A stretch of DNA of 64,000 bases, taken from assembly GCA_946548895.1 (NCBI GenBank), contig CAMNQF010000006.1, positions 62,001 to 126,000 on the forward strand, read 5' to 3'. Numbering within the stretch: the first letter of the stretch is position 1; each line of letters starts with the position of its first letter. Position numbers and translations under genes: made by a program. The notes under the pieces are model-generated. The model was given only the letters and a program-made list of their open reading frames with translations, ran no database searches and was not told the origin of the DNA. Below are positions 43,133 to 51,438 of this stretch, piece by piece. The DNA comes from an uncultured bacterium. Lineage in GTDB: Bacteria > Bacillota > Clostridia > Oscillospirales > Oscillospiraceae.

Positions 43133-46090
43133 ATGAAAAAGAGAACCCTCTGGAAAATTCCCACTGCGATTTTCGCCGTGTTCACAGTGGTCTGCGTGGC
43201 GGCAATTCCCATCACCAACTATTTCGCGCCGATGATCAATGTGGCGCTGAACGCCGAGACCCAGCGCATCATCCCCGACCCGGACGCACAGATCTTCTAC
43301 TGGACCCGTTACGACTCCGAGGAAGAGCTGGTGGCCAACGACTGGAACGTATGCCGCCAGGTGATGGCGGAAGGGGCCTCGGTGCTGCTCAACCGAGACG
43401 ATACCCTCCCCCTGGCCGCTGACACCAAGTTCTCCTGCTTCTCCCAGTCCTCCGTGGACCCGGTGAAGGTGGGAACCGGTTCCGCTTTCGTCTCCACCGG
43501 CGAGGGCGCCAGCCTGTACTCCGCGCTGGAGGACAGCTTCCAGCCGGGGTGTGTGAACACCGACCTGTGGAAGTTTTATGTCACCAGCGGCTATAAGCGG
43601 GAAAACGCCGCCCTGTCCGGCGGCGACCCCTCCCAGTACCGCATCAACGAGGTGCCCTGGGAGAAGTACACCGACGCGTTGAAAGGCACCTTTGCCGACT
43701 ATGGTGACGCTGCCTTGGTCACCCTGTCCCGCTCCTCCGGCGAGGGCGCCGATTTGCCTAGCGGGTTGGAGATGCTGGAACCCTATATGACCGGCGGCGA
43801 CTATCTCCGGCTGTGCAAGGAGGAGATGGAACTGCTCCAAAATCTGAAGGGACTGAAGGACCAGGGTGTGTTCAAAAAGATCATCGTTCTGCTCAACTCC
43901 TCCAGCACCCTCCAGTTGGACTTCATTGACGAGTATGGCATTGACGCCGTGGTTTGGACGGGCAACCTGGGCATCAACGGTCTGCCCGCCGTGACGGATA
44001 TCCTGGCGGGCAAGGTGAACCCCTCCGGGCGCATTGTGGACACCTTCCTGAAGGACAACCATTCCTCCCCCGCCATGGTGAACTACGACGCGTTCCCCTA
44101 TACCAACGCCTCCCAGCTGGATCTGGCCTTTGCCCAGAACAACACCGCCCCCGGCATTGAAAAGTGCAATATGAACTATGTGGTGTACCAGGAGGGCATC
44201 TACGTGGGTTACCGCTACTACGAGACCCGGTACGAGGACTATGTGCTGGGACAGGGCAGCGCTGGGGAGTACGACTACAGTGCTGATGTGGCCTTCCCCT
44301 TTGGCTCCGGCCTGAGCTACACCACCTTTGAATATTCCAACTTCACCGTGGAGGATCAGGGTGAAGCCTTCCAAGTGGGGGTGGATGTGGCCAACACCGG
44401 CGGCATGGACGGCAAGCACACCGTGCAGATCTACTTTCAGTCCCCCTATACCGACTACGACCGGGAAAACGGGATCGAGAAGGCCGCTGTGGAGCTGTGC
44501 GGCTTTGACAAAAAGGAGATCAAGGCCGGCGAGACCGAGCACTTTGACATCCGCGTCCTGAAAGAGGATCTGACCAGCTATGACGCCAACGCCGCCAAGA
44601 CCTACATCATGGACGCCGGGGACTACTACTTCACCGTGGGTACTGACGCGCACAACGCCGTCAACAACATCTTGATGGCCAAGGGGGCGGACGCTTCCCG
44701 CATGACCGGTACCGGCGACGCGGCTCTTACGGAAAAATGGAACAACCCCGGGCTGGATACCACCACCTATGCGGTCTCCTCCGCCACGGGGAAACCCATC
44801 ACCAACCTGTTTGACAACGCCGATTTGAACAAGTATGTGGGCGCGGAGGATCAACAGGTAGTCTACCTCACCCGCAATGACTGGACCGGGACCTTTCCTC
44901 AGGCTGCTGCGAGCCTACGGGTCACCGATGCCATGTGGAATGACGGTTTGACCCACGAGGAGACGGGCAGGGCCGCCCTGGTGGAACAATACAAAAAGCT
45001 CTACTGGGCCGATGTGAACCAAGTCCCCTCCGCAGGGGCGGGCGGCACCCTTAGCGCCATCGATTTCGTGGAAAAGGACTATGACGACCCCGCCTGGGAT
45101 GAGCTGATCAGCCAGATTTCTTATGAAGATATGCTGAACCTGATCTATAACGGCTCCTACCAGACCCAGGTGCTCCCGGCCATCAACCTGCCCGCCACCC
45201 AGGAATTTGACGGCCCTACCGGCTTCACCAAGAGCATCGTGGGCGGGGCCAACGGTATGGCCTTTACCTCCGAGGATGTGATGGCGGCGACCTATAACCG
45301 GGAGCTGATCCAGGAGGTGGGCAAGTGCATGGGCGAGGATATGCTCCACGCTCAAGCCGGGGACAACGCAGCCGCTGTGGCCGGCATTTATGCTCCCGGC
45401 TTGAACATCCATCGCAGCCCCTACCTAGGCCGACACAATGAGTACTATTCAGAGGATGGCTGGCTGTCCGGCGAAATCGCCGCTGCCCAGGTTCAAGGAC
45501 TCCATGACCGAGGGATGCTGGCCTTTGTGAAGCACTTTGCTCTCAACGACCAGGAGCAGGGCCGGTATGGGATCTCTGTCTGGGCCAACGAGCAATCCAT
45601 TCGGGAGGTATACCTGGAAAGTTTTGAGGGAGCAATCCGGGGCGGCGCTTCCAACGTCATGAGCTCCTTCAACCGCATCGGAGTGGTGTGGTCCGGCTCC
45701 CACCACGGCCTCATGACCGGCATACTCCGGGACGAGTGGGGCATGGAGGGCTCCGCCATTACCGACATGGCCATCAACGCCAAGTGGATGGACTACCGGC
45801 TTGGTGTGCTGGCCGGGCAGGACTACTGGTGTGGTCAAAAGGGGAGCATGGGTACCCTGGACGGCTCGGAGAATGATCCTGCCCTGGCATCGGCGGTGCA
45901 TCACGCAGTGAAAAACATTGTCTATAGCATCACTCGAACCAATGCCATGAATATGGGCAATGCCACCGTTGTGATGGTCACCCCCTGGTGGCGGATCGCG
46001 CTGTACGCCGCCACCGGCGTGTGTGCCCTGCTCACCGTGGGCAGCGCGTTCATGGTGGTGCGCAGTAAAAAAACAGCGAAAAGCGGCTGA
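43133..46090 (+). CDS. GH3 glycosidase, domain-permuted, membrane-anchored (copy 5)
   Basis: 985 residues, tandem paralogue of copy 4. N-terminal membrane segment (about 6-28), sandwich domain (EGASVLLNRDDTLPL), fibronectin-III-like domain after FGSGLSYTTFEY, TIM barrel with NIHRSPYLGRHNEYYSED, KHFALNDQEQG and nucleophile Asp878 in SAITDMAINAKWMDYRLG; C-terminal helix after TPWWRIA. A His replaces the usual Asn in the GRN substrate block (GRHNEYYSED), and Leu replaces Ser before it, so its sugar preference may have shifted from copy 4. AGGAGG precedes the ATG. Confidence 0.92.
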   Translation: MKKRTLWKIPTAIFAVFTVVCVAAIPITNYFAPMINVALNAETQRIIPDPDAQIFYWTRYDSEEELVANDWNVCRQVMAEGASVLLNRDDTLPLAADTKFSCFSQSSVDPVKVGTGSAFVSTGEGASLYSALEDSFQPGCVNTDLWKFYVTSGYKRENAALSGGDPSQYRINEVPWEKYTDALKGTFADYGDAALVTLSRSSGEGADLPSGLEMLEPYMTGGDYLRLCKEEMELLQNLKGLKDQGVFKKIIVLLNSSSTLQLDFIDEYGIDAVVWTGNLGINGLPAVTDILAGKVNPSGRIVDTFLKDNHSSPAMVNYDAFPYTNASQLDLAFAQNNTAPGIEKCNMNYVVYQEGIYVGYRYYETRYEDYVLGQGSAGEYDYSADVAFPFGSGLSYTTFEYSNFTVEDQGEAFQVGVDVANTGGMDGKHTVQIYFQSPYTDYDRENGIEKAAVELCGFDKKEIKAGETEHFDIRVLKEDLTSYDANAAKTYIMDAGDYYFTVGTDAHNAVNNILMAKGADASRMTGTGDAALTEKWNNPGLDTTTYAVSSATGKPITNLFDNADLNKYVGAEDQQVVYLTRNDWTGTFPQAAASLRVTDAMWNDGLTHEETGRAALVEQYKKLYWADVNQVPSAGAGGTLSAIDFVEKDYDDPAWDELISQISYEDMLNLIYNGSYQTQVLPAINLPATQEFDGPTGFTKSIVGGANGMAFTSEDVMAATYNRELIQEVGKCMGEDMLHAQAGDNAAAVAGIYAPGLNIHRSPYLGRHNEYYSEDGWLSGEIAAAQVQGLHDRGMLAFVKHFALNDQEQGRYGISVWANEQSIREVYLESFEGAIRGGASNVMSSFNRIGVVWSGSHHGLMTGILRDEWGMEGSAITDMAINAKWMDYRLGVLAGQDYWCGQKGSMGTLDGSENDPALASAVHHAVKNIVYSITRTNAMNMGNATVVMVTPWWRIALYAATGVCALLTVGSAFMVVRSKKTAKSG

Positions 46091-46105
46091 TCTGCAACAA
46101 TTCAG

Positions 46106-46140
46106 CGGGCCGCAGCTCCACAAGCTGTGGCTGCGGCCCG
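46106..46140. repeat. Intercistronic hairpin between GH3 copies 5 and 6
   Basis: A nearly perfect hairpin: CGGGCCGCAGC (46106) with GCTGCGGCCCG (46130-46140) and an inner CCACA/TGTGG stem. There is no T tract, so mRNA stabilisation or processing fits better than termination. Confidence 0.7.
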
Positions 46141-46162
46141 AAAACACTTCAGGAGGCGCGTC

Positions 46163-49093
46163 ATGAGGAAAAAATACCAGAAATGGCTGGGACTGGCGGC
46201 GGTGTTTGCCCTGTTGCTGTCCGCCGCCTTGAGCCTCACCAGCTCCGCATTTTATTACAGTGGCTATGTAAACAGCTTTTTGGGTATCACTGGCGAAACC
46301 ATTGAAGTGAGCGGGGACACCAATTACTATCCCTCCGCTTATGGGCCGTTGAATGCGGAAAACGCCGACCGGCTTATTGCGGATGAACGGGATCATAACC
46401 TTCGGGCCATGTACGAGGGGACGGTTCTGCTGCGCAACGAAAATGGTGCGCTTCCCTTGGCCGCTGACGAGCGGAGCGTCACTGTTTTTGGCAATTCGGT
46501 CAACGACCCCATCTATAAATCAAATGCCGGGAACGCCAGCTTTAACGCTGACCGGGGCGGCGAACTGTATACCGCCTTTGAGGCCGCTGGTTTCCAGGTC
46601 AATCCCGCTATGCGGGACGCGTATGCGAGCAGCGGCATCGTCCGCACCTCGGTGGCGACCCGGGGCGGTTCTGCTGTGGGCGAAGCGCCTGCCGGCTTCT
46701 ACACTAACACGCTGAAAAGCTCCTATGCATCCCAGTACAATGACGTGGCCTTTGTCCTCCTTACCCGTTACGGCGGAGAGGGTGTCGATTTGGATCCCCT
46801 GGACGCGGACGGCGTTCCCATGCTTTCCCTCCACCAGGAGGAGGCAGACCTTTTGAAGATGATCCATGACAGCGGAAAGTTCAGGAAAACCGTAGTCCTC
46901 ATCAATAGCCCTTTTGCTATGGATATCGAGTGGATTGAATATGAGGAGTACGGGGTGGATGCCTGCCTCGTGTTCGGCGCGGCAGGCGACTATGGCTTTA
47001 TCGCGCTGATGGATATCCTGACAGGGGCAGCAGATGTGTCCGGGCATCTGCCGGACACCTGGGCCTCCAGCTCCTTGTCCGCACCCGCCATGCAGAATTT
47101 TGGCGATTACAAATTCACCAATCTGGAGAAGATGTACGGCGACCGCTACCTGGTGTATGCGGAAGGGATCTATGTGGGTTACAAATACTATGAGACCCGT
47201 TACCAGGACCAGGTGCTGGGCATCAACGACGCCAACGGCTCTGCCGGAGCGTTTGCCAGCGATGGCGGCTGGGACTATGCCGCTGAGATGGCCTATCCGT
47301 TCGGCTATGGCCTGTCCTATGCCCAGTTCGACCAGGAGGTGGAGAGCATCCTCTGGGATCAAAGCGCCCACACCGTCACCGCTGCTGTGAAGGTTACCAA
47401 CAACGGCGGATTTGACGGGAAGTCCAAGGCACTGGTTCAGCTCTACGCCCAACTCCCCTGGGAGCCCGGACAGGCCGAGAAGTCCGCCATCCAGCTCATA
47501 GGCTTCCAGAAATCAAGTGAGCTGGCCACCGGGGAAAGCGAGACGGTCACCATCACCGTACCTGATTACTATTTTGCGGTTTATGATGAGAACGCTGAAA
47601 ACGGCGCGGATCCCACCAAGACCGGCTGCTACATATTTGACGCAGGGGATTATTGGTTTGCCATCGGCGGCAGCAGCCATGACGCGTTGAACAACATTAT
47701 GGCCGCCAGGGGGATCGAGGGCCTGTTTGATGAAAAGGGGAACCCTGTGTCCGGCGTTCCCTCCAATGCGGTAAAAGCAGCGCTGGGGCAGTACGATAAC
47801 ACTACCTACGCGGTCAGCCCCACAACCGGAGCCGTTGTGTCCAACCAGCTCCAAGACGCTGATTTGAACGAGCATCTTCCCGGCACTGTCACTTATCTGA
47901 GCAGGTCAGACTGGAACACCTTTCCCGAGAGCTATACCGGCTTGACCGCCACTGACGCCATGGCGGAGCTGATGATCGGGAAAACCTATCAAAAACCTGG
48001 TGACGCCCCGGATACCGGCGACATGGCTTTTGGTGAAGACGCCGGTTTGAAGCTGGTAAGCATGAAAGACGTGGAGTTCGGAGCGGATCAGTGGAAGACA
48101 TTTATTGACCAACTTACCATCAATCAGCTGGCCACTATCTGCGGTGACAACCGGGGCAATGTGGCCATCCCCGAAGTAGGTAAGCCTGCAAACGCCTCCA
48201 CCAACGGCCCCTGCGGCGTTCAGGGCAGCTATACCAAGGGAAATGGGAAAGGCTGTACCCTGTTTGTGGATGAGCCGATCCAGGCGGCCACGTTCAACCT
48301 GGACCTGGCCAGGGAACGGGGCACCCTTATGGCGGAGGATGCCATGTATGCCGATGTCACCATGGTGTTCGGCCCCGGCGCCAACATTCATCGGACGGCC
48401 TACCTGGGCCGCAATAGCGAGTATTTCTCTGAGGACGGCCTGATGAGCTATCTGATGAGCCGTGCCAACGCCCAGCCCATGACAGAAAAGGGCGTCATCA
48501 CTGGCTTCAAGCACTTCTGCCTCAACGACCAGGAGGTCAACCGCCATGGTGTGGCCACTTTTGCCACTGAGCAGGCCTGCCGGGAGATTTATTTCAAGGC
48601 ATTTGAAGGCGCGCTGAGCGATGGCGGCGGTCTGGGCGTCATGACCAGCTACAATCGGATCGGGATGACCGCGTCACCTGCCCACTACGGCGCACAGGTG
48701 GAGATCCTCCGCAACGAATGGGGGTTTAAGGGCATCAACATTACCGACTCTTCCAAGGATGCCTCTGATTATGTGCTCACCGCCGAGTGTATCACCAGTG
48801 GCACCGATCTGTTCCTCTCCGACACCGGGCGCACCAGCGAACTGACCAATCTGGCGATCAAAGACCGGGACGGCAACATCCTGAACTGGATGAAAACAGC
48901 CAATGAGCATTTCTATTATGCCCACAGCCGAAGCATTCTGGTTAATGGATTGGCAGAAGAAACTGTCGTCCATGAAACCGTTTACTGGTGGCAGCCGGCG
49001 CTGATCGCTGTTTGCGCCGCCTTTGGCCTGTTGACCGCGGCATCCCTGGGGATGTTTGCCTGGAAAGCTTACGTAAAAAAGGAGGGACGCTGA
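46163..49093 (+). CDS. GH3 glycosidase, domain-permuted, membrane-anchored (copy 6)
   Basis: 976 residues from ATG 46163 behind AGGAGG. N-terminal membrane segment (about 8-28), sandwich domain (EGTVLLRNENGALPL), fibronectin-III-like domain after FGYGLSYAQFDQ, TIM barrel with NIHRTAYLGRNSEYFSED, KHFCLNDQE and nucleophile Asp862 in INITDSSKDASDY, and a membrane helix after VYWWQPA. It is closest to copy 3 (same VSGDTNYYPS N-terminal phrase, AEKSAIQL, SSKD nucleophile context), and like copy 3 is followed at once by a four-helix membrane protein. Codon choice is a little less GC-rich than copies 3-5. Confidence 0.9.
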   Translation: MRKKYQKWLGLAAVFALLLSAALSLTSSAFYYSGYVNSFLGITGETIEVSGDTNYYPSAYGPLNAENADRLIADERDHNLRAMYEGTVLLRNENGALPLAADERSVTVFGNSVNDPIYKSNAGNASFNADRGGELYTAFEAAGFQVNPAMRDAYASSGIVRTSVATRGGSAVGEAPAGFYTNTLKSSYASQYNDVAFVLLTRYGGEGVDLDPLDADGVPMLSLHQEEADLLKMIHDSGKFRKTVVLINSPFAMDIEWIEYEEYGVDACLVFGAAGDYGFIALMDILTGAADVSGHLPDTWASSSLSAPAMQNFGDYKFTNLEKMYGDRYLVYAEGIYVGYKYYETRYQDQVLGINDANGSAGAFASDGGWDYAAEMAYPFGYGLSYAQFDQEVESILWDQSAHTVTAAVKVTNNGGFDGKSKALVQLYAQLPWEPGQAEKSAIQLIGFQKSSELATGESETVTITVPDYYFAVYDENAENGADPTKTGCYIFDAGDYWFAIGGSSHDALNNIMAARGIEGLFDEKGNPVSGVPSNAVKAALGQYDNTTYAVSPTTGAVVSNQLQDADLNEHLPGTVTYLSRSDWNTFPESYTGLTATDAMAELMIGKTYQKPGDAPDTGDMAFGEDAGLKLVSMKDVEFGADQWKTFIDQLTINQLATICGDNRGNVAIPEVGKPANASTNGPCGVQGSYTKGNGKGCTLFVDEPIQAATFNLDLARERGTLMAEDAMYADVTMVFGPGANIHRTAYLGRNSEYFSEDGLMSYLMSRANAQPMTEKGVITGFKHFCLNDQEVNRHGVATFATEQACREIYFKAFEGALSDGGGLGVMTSYNRIGMTASPAHYGAQVEILRNEWGFKGINITDSSKDASDYVLTAECITSGTDLFLSDTGRTSELTNLAIKDRDGNILNWMKTANEHFYYAHSRSILVNGLAEETVVHETVYWWQPALIAVCAAFGLLTAASLGMFAWKAYVKKEGR

Positions 49094-49094
49094 G

Positions 49095-49496
49095 ATGAAA
49101 AATGCGTTTAAAAACCGGGGTTTGGGCTTTTATATGAATCTGATCGCGGGGGCCGCAGCCCTGCTGGGCGCCATCCTGTATATCGTGCTTGACGGAACGG
49201 ACAAAACGTTTACGGTCGTTGGCTTTGCCCTGGCGTTGGCAGGCGCGGGCTCCACCGCGCTGACGGTGTTCACCCGGCTGAAATTTGCCCCTTTCGTGCC
49301 TACGGCGTTCTATGCCGCCGCTTTTGGAGTAGTGCTCCGTGTCGCGGTGCCCAGCTTGTCCGATGTGTGGAATAAAGTCAATTTTATTGGCGGCAATGCT
49401 GCTATGGGCATGGCTTTTGCGGGGGTGTTTTTCCTTTGCGCGGTATTGGGTGTGGTTTCCTGCTTTGCCGGATCAAATGGGCAGGACATGAAATAA
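49095..49496 (+). CDS. Small four-helix membrane protein paired with GH3 copy 6
   Basis: 133 residues, starting one base after the GH3 stop (TGAGATG), with AGGAGGG in the GH3 3' end. Four hydrophobic helices (about 14-36, 44-62, 70-90, 105-127). Paralogue of the protein at 38400, conserving length, topology and place behind a GH3. No named family. Confidence 0.8.
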   Translation: MKNAFKNRGLGFYMNLIAGAAALLGAILYIVLDGTDKTFTVVGFALALAGAGSTALTVFTRLKFAPFVPTAFYAAAFGVVLRVAVPSLSDVWNKVNFIGGNAAMGMAFAGVFFLCAVLGVVSCFAGSNGQDMK

Positions 49497-49509
49497 GGGA
49501 GTGACCGAA

Positions 49510-50550
49510 ATGAGCCAAAAAATCTTTATGATCTCGGCGGCGCTTGGGCTTCTCCTTGTCCTGAGCGCCTGTGCGGACAGACCCCCTGACCGTCAAGGGG
49601 ATTCTGCCAGCGATTCGCCGGGCGAAGTTTCTTCAGAACCCTCCGCTGTGTGGAAGCTCTCCATCGCGCAGCCACCGGAGAAGCTGGAGTATGAGGAAGG
49701 CGAGACCTTTGATCCGGCTGGGGTTGTCATTGACGCCAAGATGAAGGATGGCTCAATACTGGAAAACGTGGCCTATGAGGGGATCATCGTAGACCAACCG
49801 CTGACGCGGACGTCCCTGTTTGCTAAATTTGTCTATGGAGGGGAAACCGTGGAGCAGAACATCAAGGTCACGCTGAAGGGAAACCGGGAGGAATACTCTG
49901 TCGCAGGCACACGGGAAACCGCCGGTAGCCCCCTGGCGGGAAAGGTCATCTTCTGGCTGGGCTCCTCTGTCACAGAAGGGGCCAGTTCCGGTCAGGAATC
50001 TATGGCCGACTTCCTGGCAAAAAAGCATGGAGCCCAGTGTATCAAGGAGGCTGTGTCCGGCACCACGCTGGCGGACCGGGCCAACAGCAGCTACGTAAGC
50101 CGTCTGGATCAGTATCTGGCCTCTGATGAAAGGGCAGGCCATGTGGACGCGTTCATCTGCCAGCTGTCCACAAACGATAAGGGTTTCCCTGATGGTTTTG
50201 GCGCTGTGACGCCGGCGGATGTGCGCGATGCCGCCGCCTTTGACACCGCCACCACCTTTGGGGCAATGGAGTACATCATCGCCACGGCCAAAGGCACATG
50301 GGACTGCCCCGTGTATTTCTACACCAACCCGCCCATGGATGACGAAAACTATGAAACGATGGTGCAGGCGCTGGAGGAGCTCGCGGAAAAATGGGGCGTG
50401 ACCATCATTGACCTATATCGTGACCAGGCGTTCAACGACATCAGCGAGGAAGAACGGGCGCTCTATATGGCGGACAGCATCCATCCGACAAAGGCCGGCT
50501 ATCGGGAGTGGTGGCTGCCAAAATTTGAAGAAGCGCTGTCGGGGATTTAA
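49510..50550 (+). CDS. SGNH/GDSL esterase, lipoprotein with Ig-like domain
   Basis: 346 residues from ATG 49510 behind GGGAG (an upstream GTG is in frame). Lipobox LSAC (Cys21). Residues about 50-125 form a bacterial Ig-like (Big_3-type) module (PPEKLEYEEGETFDPAGVVIDAKM). The hydrolase domain has block I FWLGSSVTEGASSG (Ser nucleophile), block II EAVSGTTLAD, block III LSTND and block V DSIHPTKAGYREWW (Asp-His). Such enzymes deacylate sugars or glycans outside the cell. It follows the GH3/membrane protein pair in the same direction and likely removes acetyl groups so that the GH3 enzymes can act (inference). Confidence 0.88.
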   Translation: MSQKIFMISAALGLLLVLSACADRPPDRQGDSASDSPGEVSSEPSAVWKLSIAQPPEKLEYEEGETFDPAGVVIDAKMKDGSILENVAYEGIIVDQPLTRTSLFAKFVYGGETVEQNIKVTLKGNREEYSVAGTRETAGSPLAGKVIFWLGSSVTEGASSGQESMADFLAKKHGAQCIKEAVSGTTLADRANSSYVSRLDQYLASDERAGHVDAFICQLSTNDKGFPDGFGAVTPADVRDAAAFDTATTFGAMEYIIATAKGTWDCPVYFYTNPPMDDENYETMVQALEELAEKWGVTIIDLYRDQAFNDISEEERALYMADSIHPTKAGYREWWLPKFEEALSGI

Positions 50551-50576
50551 AAATGTAAAAAGGGAGGGAAACATCC

Positions 50577-51425
50577 ATGCCGATCAAAGCAGTCCAGCAG
50601 TTCATGCTGGGCACGGTGCTGAATCATGAGGCCCAGGCCCGGAATACGCTGCAAAAAATGAAGGATGCCGGGTACGATGGGATCGAGCTGTGCAGCTTTA
50701 TGATCCACCCCAGCGGCCTTTTAGTCCGCCTCATCACTAAAGCTGCCGGTATGCCCGTGGGCGGGGGCGGCAGGCTGGACTGGCCCCGACTGGTAAAGGG
50801 ATCCGGGCTCCGGGTGGTCAGCCTGCACACCGACTTGGACAGCGTGGAAAAGGACATCCCCGCCACCGCCGCCGAGGTCAAAGCGCTGGGAGCAAAGTAC
50901 GCGGTGATCACAGGGATGTACCGCTTCCCCTACGGTGACGAAAGGGCGGTCAGAGAGCTGGCCGCCCGCCTGAACCGGGCCGGGGAAGTGCTGGCCCGGG
51001 AGGGCGTCAGCCTGCTGTATCATAACCACAACTGCGAATTGCAGTGGGTGAACCGGGGACAACGGGCCTATGACATCCTGCTGTCCGAGACAGATCCGGC
51101 GACGGTAGGTTTTGAATTCGACAGCTACTGGTTCACGGAAGGGGGTGCCAACGCCCTGTTCTGGATGAAGCAACTGGGGGGACGCATGAAGCTATGGCAC
51201 ATTAACGACCGAGGGACGCGGCTGTCCGGGCCAGCCATGACCCCTATCCTGAAAAGCGACAGCATGGAGCTGGGCTATGGAAATATGGATTTGCTGCCCC
51301 TGGTAGAGCAGGCCAAGTCTGTGCCTGTGGAGGCTGTGATTCTGGAGAGCCACCGCAACTGGGTGGAAAAATCGCCGGTCAAAAGCTTTCAGCGCAGCGC
51401 TGAGTTTTTGGAGAAATACATTTGA
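50577..51425 (+). CDS. Sugar phosphate isomerase/epimerase-like TIM barrel
   Basis: 282 residues, AP-endonuclease-2/xylose-isomerase-like superfamily. Seen: DAGYDGIELCSF at the N-terminus, strand LLYHNHNCEL with metal-binding His/Glu, GFEFDSYWF, LWHINDRG and VILESHRNW near the end, giving the usual metal ligands. It is cytoplasmic, with no signal. Family members interconvert keto and aldo sugars or act on inositols; the exact sugar is unknown. It lies 26 bases behind the esterase with GGGAGG before the ATG and is followed by a GH2, suggesting a catabolic cassette. Confidence 0.85.
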   Translation: MPIKAVQQFMLGTVLNHEAQARNTLQKMKDAGYDGIELCSFMIHPSGLLVRLITKAAGMPVGGGGRLDWPRLVKGSGLRVVSLHTDLDSVEKDIPATAAEVKALGAKYAVITGMYRFPYGDERAVRELAARLNRAGEVLAREGVSLLYHNHNCELQWVNRGQRAYDILLSETDPATVGFEFDSYWFTEGGANALFWMKQLGGRMKLWHINDRGTRLSGPAMTPILKSDSMELGYGNMDLLPLVEQAKSVPVEAVILESHRNWVEKSPVKSFQRSAEFLEKYI

Positions 51426-51438
51426 GTAGGTGAGGCAA

